Source: Rheinheimera soli
GTDB taxonomy: Bacteria; Pseudomonadota; Gammaproteobacteria; Enterobacterales; Alteromonadaceae
NCBI RefSeq assembly: GCF_021290985.1
Contig: NZ_JAJOYU010000003.1
Coordinates: forward strand, 1-64,000
DNA length: 64,000 bases
Direction: 5' to 3'
Positions 52,781-60,675 of the stretch are shown one piece after another. The notes beneath the pieces are model-generated. The model was not told where the DNA came from and made no database searches. It worked only from the letters and a program-made list of their open reading frames with translations. The number at the start of each line of letters is the position of its first letter. Position 1 is the first letter of the stretch. The position numbers were made by a program, and so were the translations under genes.

Positions 52781-54194
52781 TTGCTGCAGGGCCAGGTGGA
52801 CGGCGTTTAGTCGGCGGGCGACGACGGCGTGGCCTACGTTCAATGCCTTCTTTGCCAAGGTTTTGCACTAAAATTTCACGGCCAGCTTCATCATCCTGTT
52901 GGAAACGTTGCCACCAGTTGGCCAGTTCAAGCAGTTCGCCGCCTTCGGCTTGCGCACGCAGTTGCAGGAAATCGTAAGCACCACGGAATTTCACCTGTTC
53001 CATCAATTTAAAGGCACGACGGCCAGCGCGTTTACTCAAACGGCTTTGCAGGAACCAGATGTCTTTAATGGTCAGGCTAAAACGTTTTGGAATAGCGATA
53101 GAACGCTGCACTTCGTCCAGCACTTCCATCATGGCAATATTCAGTGCGTCGACTTCGTTTAAACCACTTTCAACCAGCAGTTTTTCTGCGCGTTGTTCTA
53201 CCGGATACCATAACAAAGCGGCAAAGGTGAAAGCCGGAGTCACAGGTTTATCAATGGCAACCCGCTGATCTGTGTCCTGCATGGCTTTGGTAATCATGTT
53301 AAAGACTTTGCCATTGCTGTCTTGTTTTAACACCTTGGCCAATTGTGGTAATAGCTGTTTGATAATGCCTAAGTCATTCAGCATCACAAAGTTATCAAAG
53401 GCTTTGCCCGCCATAAATAACTTAAGGAATTCTTCAAATAAACGGGCTGCCGGAATGTTTTTCAAAAGCACAGCCAGCTCTTTAATTGGCTCTTTGCTTT
53501 CTGGCGCTATATCCATATTCAGCTTGGTAGCAAAACGCACAGCCCGCAGCATCCGCACCGGATCTTCACGGTAACGGGTTTCAGGATCGCCAATAAGCTC
53601 AATTTTTCGCTGCGCTATGGCTTCTATGCCATTAGCAAAGTCGTAAATAGCAAAGTCAGCGACTGAGTAGTACAAGGCATTGATACTAAAGTCGCGACGT
53701 TCTGCGTCTTCTTCAATAGTACCGTAGACGTTGTCACGTAAAATCTGGCCCGCATCACTTTGGCTGGCTTTAGGGCTGGTTTCATCATCGCCTGTATGGT
53801 GGCCACGAAAGGTAGCGACTTCAATCACTTCACGGCCAAATACGACATGTGCTAAACGGAAACGGCGGCCAATAAGACGGCTATTTTTGAACACCTGGCG
53901 CACTTGTTCAGGGTGAGCATTGGTCACCACGTCAAAATCTTTTGGTTTTAATCCAAGCAGAATGTCACGAATACAACCACCAACCAGATAGGCTTCATAA
54001 CCTGCATCTTTTAAGCGGTATAACACCTTGAGTGCATTGGGGCTGATGTCTTTGCGCGACACAGAATGAGCATCACGGGAGATTTTTTTCAGCTCTGGCA
54101 GAATGGACTGACGGCTTTTTTTGGGTTGAGCAACGATCTCAACGCTTTTGCTGCCAAGGGTGCGGCGGCAAAAATCCAGGACTCGCGAAATAAT
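52773..54194 (-). CDS. pcnB: Poly(A) polymerase I PcnB, ATT start
   Basis: 473 residues from an ATT codon at 54194. The nucleotidyltransferase motif AYLVGGCIRDILLGLKPKDF and DFDVVTNAHPEQVR, then GRRFRLAHVVFG, match PcnB. The C-terminus is Arg/Pro-rich (RRPRRRRPPTKRRPPG), as in RNA-binding tails of the family. AAGGAG at 54202-54207 lies exactly 7 nt before the ATT, whereas the upstream in-frame ATG at 54215 has no ribosome binding site. From the ATT the protein reads (M)ISRVLDFCRR, aligning with E. coli MFTRVANFCRK, which is known to start with AUU. PcnB adds poly(A) tails to RNA and so promotes decay. Confidence 0.93.
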   Translation of the reverse strand: MISRVLDFCRRTLGSKSVEIVAQPKKSRQSILPELKKISRDAHSVSRKDISPNALKVLYRLKDAGYEAYLVGGCIRDILLGLKPKDFDVVTNAHPEQVRQVFKNSRLIGRRFRLAHVVFGREVIEVATFRGHHTGDDETSPKASQSDAGQILRDNVYGTIEEDAERRDFSINALYYSVADFAIYDFANGIEAIAQRKIELIGDPETRYREDPVRMLRAVRFATKLNMDIAPESKEPIKELAVLLKNIPAARLFEEFLKLFMAGKAFDNFVMLNDLGIIKQLLPQLAKVLKQDSNGKVFNMITKAMQDTDQRVAIDKPVTPAFTFAALLWYPVEQRAEKLLVESGLNEVDALNIAMMEVLDEVQRSIAIPKRFSLTIKDIWFLQSRLSKRAGRRAFKLMEQVKFRGAYDFLQLRAQAEGGELLELANWWQRFQQDDEAGREILVQNLGKEGIERRPRRRRPPTKRRPPGPAANG

Positions 54195-54201
54195 GGCAGT
54201 A

Positions 54202-54207
54202 CTCCTT
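54202..54207 (-). promoter_or_regulatory. Ribosome binding site that fixes the ATT start of pcnB
   Basis: Perfect AAGGAG on the minus strand, 7 nt before ATT (54192-54194). There is no ATG, GTG or TTG at a usable distance after it. This supports a rare AUU start, as documented for E. coli pcnB, where it limits expression. Confidence 0.8.
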
Positions 54208-54291
54208 GTGAGCATCTATAAATGAACTCGATGAAAAAAGCGGCTAATGATACCGCAGCAGCCAGAAAAATAGAACGTGCGGCCTGATGCT

Positions 54292-55188
54292 TTATAAAAA
54301 ATCTGCGGCTTTTTGTTCGTTTTGTGTCGGTATTTGTCTGATCTGCCAGTGTGCACCGGCCCAAGCCAACAATTCTTTGGCATCTGCCCCTGTTAATTCC
54401 ATTGGCGGCGGATGACCCAAAAACCGTAAAACTGCAGTTAAAGTCTCACTGACTGGCCAGAATTCTACTGCTGGTGCATGGTTTTGTTTACTGAGTTTAA
54501 AGCCAGGTTCAGTCACAGCCAAAGGCAAATGCAGATAATCAGGTGCTGCTGCGCCGAGTAAATGAAACAGCGATTGTTGTCTGGTGGTTAAATCAATTAA
54601 ATCTGCACCACGCACTACTTCAGTAATGCCTTGATCCATGTCATCCACCACCACCACCAACTGGTAGGCAAATAAGCCATCACGGCGTTTTAAAATGTAA
54701 TCTTCAGCGGCAAGAGTGACCGGGATTTGTATTTCCCCTGCCAGTTTGTCGATAAAGCTTGTGTCTGTGGCAGGCGCTTTTAAGCGCCATGCAAGCGTGC
54801 CTTCAGCCAGGTTTTTGTCGCGGCAAAAACCATCATAACCTCGGCCCAGGCTTTGAATACGGGATCGGGTACAGTTACAGGCGTAAGTGAGTTGTTGCTG
54901 TTTTAATTGTTCCAGTACCTGCTGGTAGCGGTCTAATCTGTGGCTTTGCACCCAAACCTCGCCATCCCATAACAATTGATAGCGCTCTAAGGTACGTAAA
55001 ATACTGTCGGCTGCACCTGATTGCATACGGGGACTGTCGATATCTTCCATCCGCACCAGCCACTGGCCTTGTTGGGATTTAGCTTGCAGATAGCTGCCCA
55101 CAGCAGCAATGAGGGATCCAAAATGCAAAGGGCCGGATGGCGATGGCGCAAACCGGCCCCTGTAAGCAGGAGGTACAACAGGCATCAT
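54292..55188 (-). CDS. gluQ: Glutamyl-Q tRNA(Asp) synthetase GluQRS
   Basis: 298 residues, lacking the anticodon-binding half of GluRS. The HIGH-like motif is in FAPSPSGPLHFGSLIAA, the KMSKS-like motif is KLSKQN, and the zinc site CNCTR with a later DGFCRDK is present. It attaches glutamate to queuosine-34 of tRNA(Asp). The start overlaps the dksA stop (TAATG), a standard coupling for this pair. A second ATG 3 bp downstream is equally possible. Confidence 0.95.
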   Translation of the reverse strand: MMPVVPPAYRGRFAPSPSGPLHFGSLIAAVGSYLQAKSQQGQWLVRMEDIDSPRMQSGAADSILRTLERYQLLWDGEVWVQSHRLDRYQQVLEQLKQQQLTYACNCTRSRIQSLGRGYDGFCRDKNLAEGTLAWRLKAPATDTSFIDKLAGEIQIPVTLAAEDYILKRRDGLFAYQLVVVVDDMDQGITEVVRGADLIDLTTRQQSLFHLLGAAAPDYLHLPLAVTEPGFKLSKQNHAPAVEFWPVSETLTAVLRFLGHPPPMELTGADAKELLAWAGAHWQIRQIPTQNEQKAADFL

Positions 55189-55637
55189 TAACCGCCCAGT
55201 TGTTTTTCCTTGATTTCAGCGAGCGTTTTACAGTCGATACACATATCGGCGGTAGGACGGGCTTCTAAACGTTTGATACCAATTTCGATACCACAGGTGT
55301 CGCAGTAACCAAAGTCTTCGTCTTCGATTTTCTGCAGAGTTTTTTCAATCTTTTTCAGTAATTTACGTTCGCGATCACGAGCGCGTAATTCCAGACTGAA
55401 CTCTTCTTCCTGAGCAGCACGATCCACTGGATCCGGGAAGTTTGCTGCTTCATCGGCCATATGGTTTTTGGTGCGATCCACTTCTTCACGTAACTGTTGA
55501 CGCCATGCGTCCAGAATGCGGCGGAAATGGTCCAGCTGTTTTGGGTTCATGTATTCTTCGCCTTGCGCGGCCTGATATGGCTCTACGCCAGCAAGGGCTA
55601 ACAGTCCCAAGGTTTTTACGGTTTTGCCTTCTGGCAT
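55188..55637 (-). CDS. dksA: RNA polymerase-binding transcription factor DksA
   Basis: 149 residues from the ATG at 55637, which has AGGAG 6 nt upstream; ATGs further upstream lie on or before this site. It includes [15 protein letters not shown], the coiled-coil tip [17 protein letters not shown] with the two functional Asp residues, and a four-Cys zinc finger (CDTC ... CIDC). DksA works with ppGpp in the stringent response at rRNA and amino-acid promoters. It heads the dksA-gluQ-pcnB-folK-panBC run. Confidence 0.97.
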   Translation of the reverse strand: MPEGKTVKTLGLLALAGVEPYQAAQGEEYMNPKQLDHFRRILDAWRQQLREEVDRTKNHMADEAANFPDPVDRAAQEEEFSLELRARDRERKLLKKIEKTLQKIEDEDFGYCDTCGIEIGIKRLEARPTADMCIDCKTLAEIKEKQLGG

Positions 55638-55940
55638 GATCATCTCCTGTAAAACAGTGCCAAGCAAAAAGTTGGCGGCTAGTGATAGCAGAAAAATATG
55701 ACAGCTGCAATCACTATTAAAAAAGCCGCCGAAGTATACAGAGCAGAACCGCCCCCGTCACCTTTTTTCCTGCAGTCCACAAATTTGACTGCGTTTAAAA
55801 AAAACACACTCTAAACCGCTGAAACACCTGTTGGGAAGCATTGTTCTGCTCTACCTAAACTAACTTGTTAAAAACTGAAGATTTTTACCACTTGTCTTTG
55901 TTAAAGTAAGGCTCTTTTTCTGACCAAAAGGCAGGCTAAT
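55638..55940. other. Divergent promoter region of dksA and the TSUP gene
   Basis: About 300 bp with no gene. It has an A-rich stretch near 55795-55805 and ends in an AGG-containing ribosome binding site for the plus-strand gene. I cannot assign promoters confidently. Confidence 0.45.
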
Positions 55941-56750
55941 ATGGCCATTGAATGGATTGTTGCTTATTTGCTGCTGGGTGCCGCTGTAGGTTTTTTTGCC
56001 GGATTATTAGGGGTTGGCGGTGGCGGTATTATGGTACCAGTACTAACAGCTTTATTTTTAGCGCAACAATTTCCTGCTGAATTATCTGTGCATATGGCTC
56101 TGGCCACTTCGATGGCTGCCATCATTGTCACTTCCTTTTCTAGTATGCGCAGTCACCAGAAGCATGGCGCTGTGTTATGGCCAGTGGTCTGGAAATTAAC
56201 TCCGGCTATTTTAATAGGCACAGTGGCCGCCGCTTATCTGGCGGCTGCTTTATCTTCTTTGGCACTGGCGATATTTTTCTGCTGTTTTATGAGCTATGTC
56301 GCGCTGCAGATGCTGCTGAATGTCAAACCCAAAGCCAGCAGGCAATTGCCCGGACTGGTTGGATTTAGTCTTACAGGTCTGGTTATTGGTGCCGTATCTG
56401 CTTTAGTGGCTATAGGTGGTGGCTCTTTGACTGTGCCTTTTTTAACCTGGTGTAATGTCAAAATTCAGCAGGCCATTGGCACTTCTGCCGCAGTGGGCTT
56501 ACCTATTGCTATCAGCGGTACTTTGGGCTATTTCCTCGCTGGTGCTTCGACAGATGCCGTGTTGCCAGACTACAGTCTGGGTTATGTCTATCTGCCGGCT
56601 ATGCTACTGATTGCTGCTGTCAGTTATTTTACTGCGCCGCTTGGCGCTTCGCTGGCGCATCGTTTGCCTGTGGCTACTTTAAAGAAAGTATTTGCCGCCT
56701 TGCTTATCGCATTAAGCGCTAAAATGTTACATAGCGTCTTAACCTCTTAA
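55941..56750 (+). CDS. Sulfite exporter TauE/SafE (TSUP) family permease
   Basis: 269 residues with about eight membrane helices in two similar halves. GLLGVGGGGIMVPVLTALF in the first half and GAVSALVAIGGGSLTVPFLT in the second are the TSUP signatures. Members move small organic sulfur compounds or other anions; the substrate of this one cannot be told. It stands between dksA and pepB on its own strand and may share a transcript with pepB 79 bp downstream. Confidence 0.9.
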   Translation: MAIEWIVAYLLLGAAVGFFAGLLGVGGGGIMVPVLTALFLAQQFPAELSVHMALATSMAAIIVTSFSSMRSHQKHGAVLWPVVWKLTPAILIGTVAAAYLAAALSSLALAIFFCCFMSYVALQMLLNVKPKASRQLPGLVGFSLTGLVIGAVSALVAIGGGSLTVPFLTWCNVKIQQAIGTSAAVGLPIAISGTLGYFLAGASTDAVLPDYSLGYVYLPAMLLIAAVSYFTAPLGASLAHRLPVATLKKVFAALLIALSAKMLHSVLTS

Positions 56751-56829
56751 AGGGCTGTGAAGGCCTGTGATACACTCGGGCCTATAGGTTATCCGGACTT
56801 TATATCCAGAAATGAAGAGAATAAATACT

Positions 56830-58119
56830 ATGTCTGATCTGATCCAAATTCGTTTAAGCAGTGCTGTTGCAGACGCCAAATGGGGCAAAAATGTGCTGCT
56901 GACACCAGACGCAACTGGCTATCAATTGCATGTCAAAGCTGCTGATTTACGCGCTGTGCAAAAAGCCGGTCGTCAACTGGATGCTTTGGGCATTCAACAA
57001 TTTCAACTGGCAGGTGACGGCTGGACTGTCGACAGTCAGTGGGCTTTGTATCAGGGGTTTTGTAACGCGAAAAAGCTTGGCGCTATTGGCTGGACAGGCA
57101 CTGAAGCAGAACAGCAACAGTTGCAGCAATTGCACCAAACCTTTAGCTGGGCTAAAGCCATTATCAATCAGACGCCTGAAGATTTAGCTCCTGTGGCTTT
57201 GGCAGAGCAGGCTGCGGCTTTTATCAGCTCAATTGCACCAGCAGGTACAGTGTCCAGCGAAATTATTGCAGGCTCAGCCTTATTAGAACAAGGCTGGGTA
57301 GGTATTCATGCGGTCGGCCGTGGCAGTGAGCGAGCTCCTGCTATGTTGGTGCTGGATTACAACCCTACAGGTAAAGCTGACGCTGCTGTGTTTGCCGCTT
57401 TAGTAGGTAAAGGTATTACTTTTGATTCGGGTGGTTATTCGATTAAAGCCAGTGAAGGCATGGTCACCATGAAATGTGATATGGGCGGCGCAGCCACTGT
57501 CACAGCCGCTTTAGCTTTGGCGATATTGCAGGGTTTAAACAAAAGAGTGCAGTTGATTTTATGCTGCGCTGAAAACCTGATCTCAGGTGGCGCTTTTAAA
57601 TTGGGCGATATTCTGACCTATAAAAATGGTGTGACAGTAGAGATCGTTAATACAGACGCCGAAGGCCGTTTAGTGCTGGCTGATGGTCTGCAGAAAGCTG
57701 CAGAGTCTGGTACCGGATTGATTATTGATGCAGCCACTTTAACGGGTGCTGCGATGAATGCTTTAGGTTCTGAATACAATGCAGTCTTTGCTTTGGATAA
57801 AGCTTTAGCACAACGGGTGTTAGGTTATGCCGAACAAGTGCAGGAAGGTGCCTGGCAATTGCCGCTGGAGAAATGGCACCAAGGCCAATGTCCTTCACCT
57901 TATGCCGATACGGCCAACAGCCGTCCTGTGAAAGGTGGTGGTACTGGTGGCGCCAGCAATGCGGCAGGCTTTTTAAGCCGTTTTGTGCCTAACGATGGCA
58001 AAGGCTGGGTGCATTTAGATTTAGCCGCAGCTTTCCATAACTCAGCGAATGGTTTCTGGGCCGCTGGCGCTACAGGTATGGGCATTCGTTTAGTGGCTCA
58101 AACTCTGACACAGGAATAA
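56830..58119 (+). CDS. pepB: Aminopeptidase PepB (M17 family)
   Basis: 429 residues from the ATG at 56830 (E. coli PepB has 427). The catalytic domain has VGKGITFDSGGYSIK, MKCDMGGAATV and the family signature NTDAEGRLVLAD, providing the two-metal ligands and the active-site Arg. The N-terminal domain is of the PepB type (short, no Macro-like LAP region). It is a cytosolic broad-specificity aminopeptidase. An upstream ATG at 56812 is in frame but less likely. A terminator follows at 58190. Confidence 0.92.
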   Translation: MSDLIQIRLSSAVADAKWGKNVLLTPDATGYQLHVKAADLRAVQKAGRQLDALGIQQFQLAGDGWTVDSQWALYQGFCNAKKLGAIGWTGTEAEQQQLQQLHQTFSWAKAIINQTPEDLAPVALAEQAAAFISSIAPAGTVSSEIIAGSALLEQGWVGIHAVGRGSERAPAMLVLDYNPTGKADAAVFAALVGKGITFDSGGYSIKASEGMVTMKCDMGGAATVTAALALAILQGLNKRVQLILCCAENLISGGAFKLGDILTYKNGVTVEIVNTDAEGRLVLADGLQKAAESGTGLIIDAATLTGAAMNALGSEYNAVFALDKALAQRVLGYAEQVQEGAWQLPLEKWHQGQCPSPYADTANSRPVKGGGTGGASNAAGFLSRFVPNDGKGWVHLDLAAAFHNSANGFWAAGATGMGIRLVAQTLTQE

Positions 58120-58189
58120 TTGTTGGCTAATTGCTGTTTAAGGCAGCAGTTAGCCGCATAAAGTTTGTTTCTGGCTTCGGTTCAACGAA

Positions 58190-58217
58190 AAAAGCAGCTA
58201 AGATAAGGCTGCTTTTT
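58190..58217 (+). terminator. Terminator after pepB
   Basis: AAAAAGCAGC, 8-9 nt loop, GCTGCTTTTT with further T residues after it. It lies 70 bp beyond pepB and directly before hrpB, which argues for an hrpB start downstream of it. Confidence 0.85.
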
Positions 58218-58236
58218 GTTTTTTGCGAGACCTGAT

Positions 58237-60675
58237 TTGTTACCTGTTGCAGAGATTTGCCCAAGGCTGGTTCAGAGCCTGAAACAGCACAACAAAGTGA
58301 TTTTATCTGCGCCGCCAGGTGCTGGTAAATCAACCTACCTACCCCTGTATTTGCTTAAAGATGCTAATTTTGCAGGCAAAACTATTCTACTGTTAGAGCC
58401 GAGGCGTCTGGCGGCTAAAAGCATTGCCAGTTATCTGGCCAGCCAGTTGAACGAAGCCGTGGGCCAGCAGGTGGGTTATCAAATCCGCTATGAGAAAAGT
58501 GTCAGTAAAAATACCCGACTGTTGATAGTCACAGAAGGTGTGTTGATCCGAAAAATTCAGCAGGATCCAGAGCTTGCAGCTATAGACCTGATTATCTTTG
58601 ATGAATTTCATGAACGTTCTTTGCAAGCCGATTTAGCTTTGGCTTTGGCGCTGGAAGTGCAGCAGCTTAACAGCGAGCTTCAACTGCTAATTATGTCCGC
58701 CACTTTAGACCAACAAAAACTCGCAGCGGCTTTAGATGCACCTGTGCTTAGCAGCGAAGGTCGCAGTTATCCGGTGGATATTCTGTATCAGCCGCCGAGT
58801 TCTGAACCCATCTGGTTGCAAAGTGCCAGACTAAGCTTGCAGGCAAGTATCAAACATCAGGGCAGTATTCTGACCTTTTTACCGGGCCAGCGAGATATTA
58901 ATCAGGCAAAGGACTGGTTATTGGAGCAAAGCAGAGACAGCAACTTAGATATTTATGCTTTATCCGGTGCTTTAACTTTGGCTGAGCAGCAGCAAGCCAT
59001 AGCACCAAGTCCTGCGGGGCGGCGTAAACTGGTGCTGACCACTAATATCGCTGAAACCAGTCTGACTATTGAAGGTATTGAAGTGGTGGTCGATTCCGGT
59101 TTCTGTCGCCAGGCTGTGTATCATCCGAAACATGGTTTAACCAGGCTCGACACTGTCGCTATCAGCCAGGCCGCTGCTATTCAAAGAGCGGGTCGGGCAG
59201 GGCGTTTATCGGCAGGCATTTGTTATCGCCTTGATAGTGCCGAGCTGTGGCAACGCCGTATTGCCTTTACTCCAGCCTCAATACTGCAATCGGATTTAAC
59301 GTCGCTGCTGTTGGAAATCTCGGCCTGGGGCTGTTCAGCAGAGCAACTCTTCTGGTTGGATCAACCGCCACAAGCCAACCTGAAATCTGCAGCCTGGGTG
59401 TTGTTGCAACTGAAAGCCATCACGAACAAAGGCCAAATCACCGACTTTGGCAGACAGTTGTTAGCTACAGGTACTGAACCCAGACTGGCGGCTTTAGTGC
59501 TGCATGGTAAAGAGCTGGAACACCAAGGTGAGCAAGGGGCTGCCTGGTTGGCCGTGGTGCTGGCTACTCTGCTGGAAAACCCAAACCGCAGCCGGGAGCA
59601 GGATATCGATCAGTTGCTGCAGCAACCCTTGTATGGCGCTTTACTGCAACAGGCAAAACAACTGGCGCAGCAGAATCAAGTTAAAGTCTGTGCTTTTTTA
59701 CCACAGCACTTAACGGCCGTGTTACTAAGCCGCGCTTTCCCTGACAGAATAGCGCTGTTACGAGGCAAAGGTTATCTGCTGACCAACAGCGCCGGAGCTT
59801 CGTTGTTTCCGGATAGCCCTTTGTCTGGCGCTGAAGTACTGGTGATCTGTGATTTGTATTTTGGTCAGAGTACTCAAATTAGTCTGGCAGCCCGATGGAG
59901 CATGGCAGAGCTGATAAAGGAGTGGCGGGCTGATTTGCAACAACAGCAGTATGTGGGTTTTGATGCTCAGCAAGGGCGTTTTATCGCAGAACAACGTTTA
60001 ACACTCGGCAGTTGTGTGCTGGAACGTAAACCGCTGAATATCAAACTAACAGAAACACAACAGCAACAGGCTTGGCTGGATTGGTTAAAACAGCAAGGTT
60101 TGCAGTCTTTGGCCTGGACAGAGCAAGCCCTGCAGGTGCGGTACAGGCTGCAGCTTATGCAAGTTTATATGCCTGAACATCATTTGCCCAAGGTGGATGA
60201 AGATAGCTTGTGGGCTGATGCTGAAGTCTGGTTAGCGCCCGCTTTGGGCAAGTTTACAAAGTTGAATGATTTGAATAAGTTAGATCTTTACACTTTATTG
60301 TGGCAACGTTTAACTTATAAAGAGCAGCAGCTGTTAAATAGCTGCATGCCAGACAGTTGGCGTTCAGCTGTGGGATCTATGATCCCTGTTCACTACAGCG
60401 ACGAAGGAGAAGCCATTTTGTCGATCCGAATTCAGGAAATGTTTGGTCAGCTAGATACTCCTGCTGTAGCAAACGGGCGTTTAGCCATGAAAATTCATTT
60501 ATTGTCGCCGGCGCGTCGCCCTTTACAGGTGACGCAGGATTTAGCCAGTTTCTGGGCCAATAGTTATGCTGAAGTGAAGAAGGAAATGAAAGGTCGTTAT
60601 CCAAAACACTATTGGCCAGACAATCCTGCAGACGCCATGCCGACCAATAAAACTAAAAAAGCTATGCAAAAATGA
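58237..60675 (+). CDS. hrpB: ATP-dependent helicase HrpB
   Basis: 812 residues from the TTG at 58237. A TTG at 58216 is in frame but lies in the pepB terminator; GAGA is 6 nt before the chosen one, and the protein then begins (M)LPVAEICP, like E. coli HrpB. DEAH-box motifs: SAPPGAGKST (Walker A), FDEFHERSL, LIMSATLD, TNIAETSLTIEG and QRAGRAGR. The HrpB C-terminal domain follows and ends in a Lys-rich tail. The RNA helicase role in the cell is not well defined. It overlaps mrcB by 4 bp; the same order is found in E. coli. Confidence 0.93.
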   Translation: MLPVAEICPRLVQSLKQHNKVILSAPPGAGKSTYLPLYLLKDANFAGKTILLLEPRRLAAKSIASYLASQLNEAVGQQVGYQIRYEKSVSKNTRLLIVTEGVLIRKIQQDPELAAIDLIIFDEFHERSLQADLALALALEVQQLNSELQLLIMSATLDQQKLAAALDAPVLSSEGRSYPVDILYQPPSSEPIWLQSARLSLQASIKHQGSILTFLPGQRDINQAKDWLLEQSRDSNLDIYALSGALTLAEQQQAIAPSPAGRRKLVLTTNIAETSLTIEGIEVVVDSGFCRQAVYHPKHGLTRLDTVAISQAAAIQRAGRAGRLSAGICYRLDSAELWQRRIAFTPASILQSDLTSLLLEISAWGCSAEQLFWLDQPPQANLKSAAWVLLQLKAITNKGQITDFGRQLLATGTEPRLAALVLHGKELEHQGEQGAAWLAVVLATLLENPNRSREQDIDQLLQQPLYGALLQQAKQLAQQNQVKVCAFLPQHLTAVLLSRAFPDRIALLRGKGYLLTNSAGASLFPDSPLSGAEVLVICDLYFGQSTQISLAARWSMAELIKEWRADLQQQQYVGFDAQQGRFIAEQRLTLGSCVLERKPLNIKLTETQQQQAWLDWLKQQGLQSLAWTEQALQVRYRLQLMQVYMPEHHLPKVDEDSLWADAEVWLAPALGKFTKLNDLNKLDLYTLLWQRLTYKEQQLLNSCMPDSWRSAVGSMIPVHYSDEGEAILSIRIQEMFGQLDTPAVANGRLAMKIHLLSPARRPLQVTQDLASFWANSYAEVKKEMKGRYPKHYWPDNPADAMPTNKTKKAMQK

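Noticed and set aside
54195-54215. ATG start of pcnB at 54215
   Set aside because: There is no ribosome binding site before it, and it would put a perfect AAGGAG inside the gene 7 nt before ATT; the added residues do not align with PcnB.
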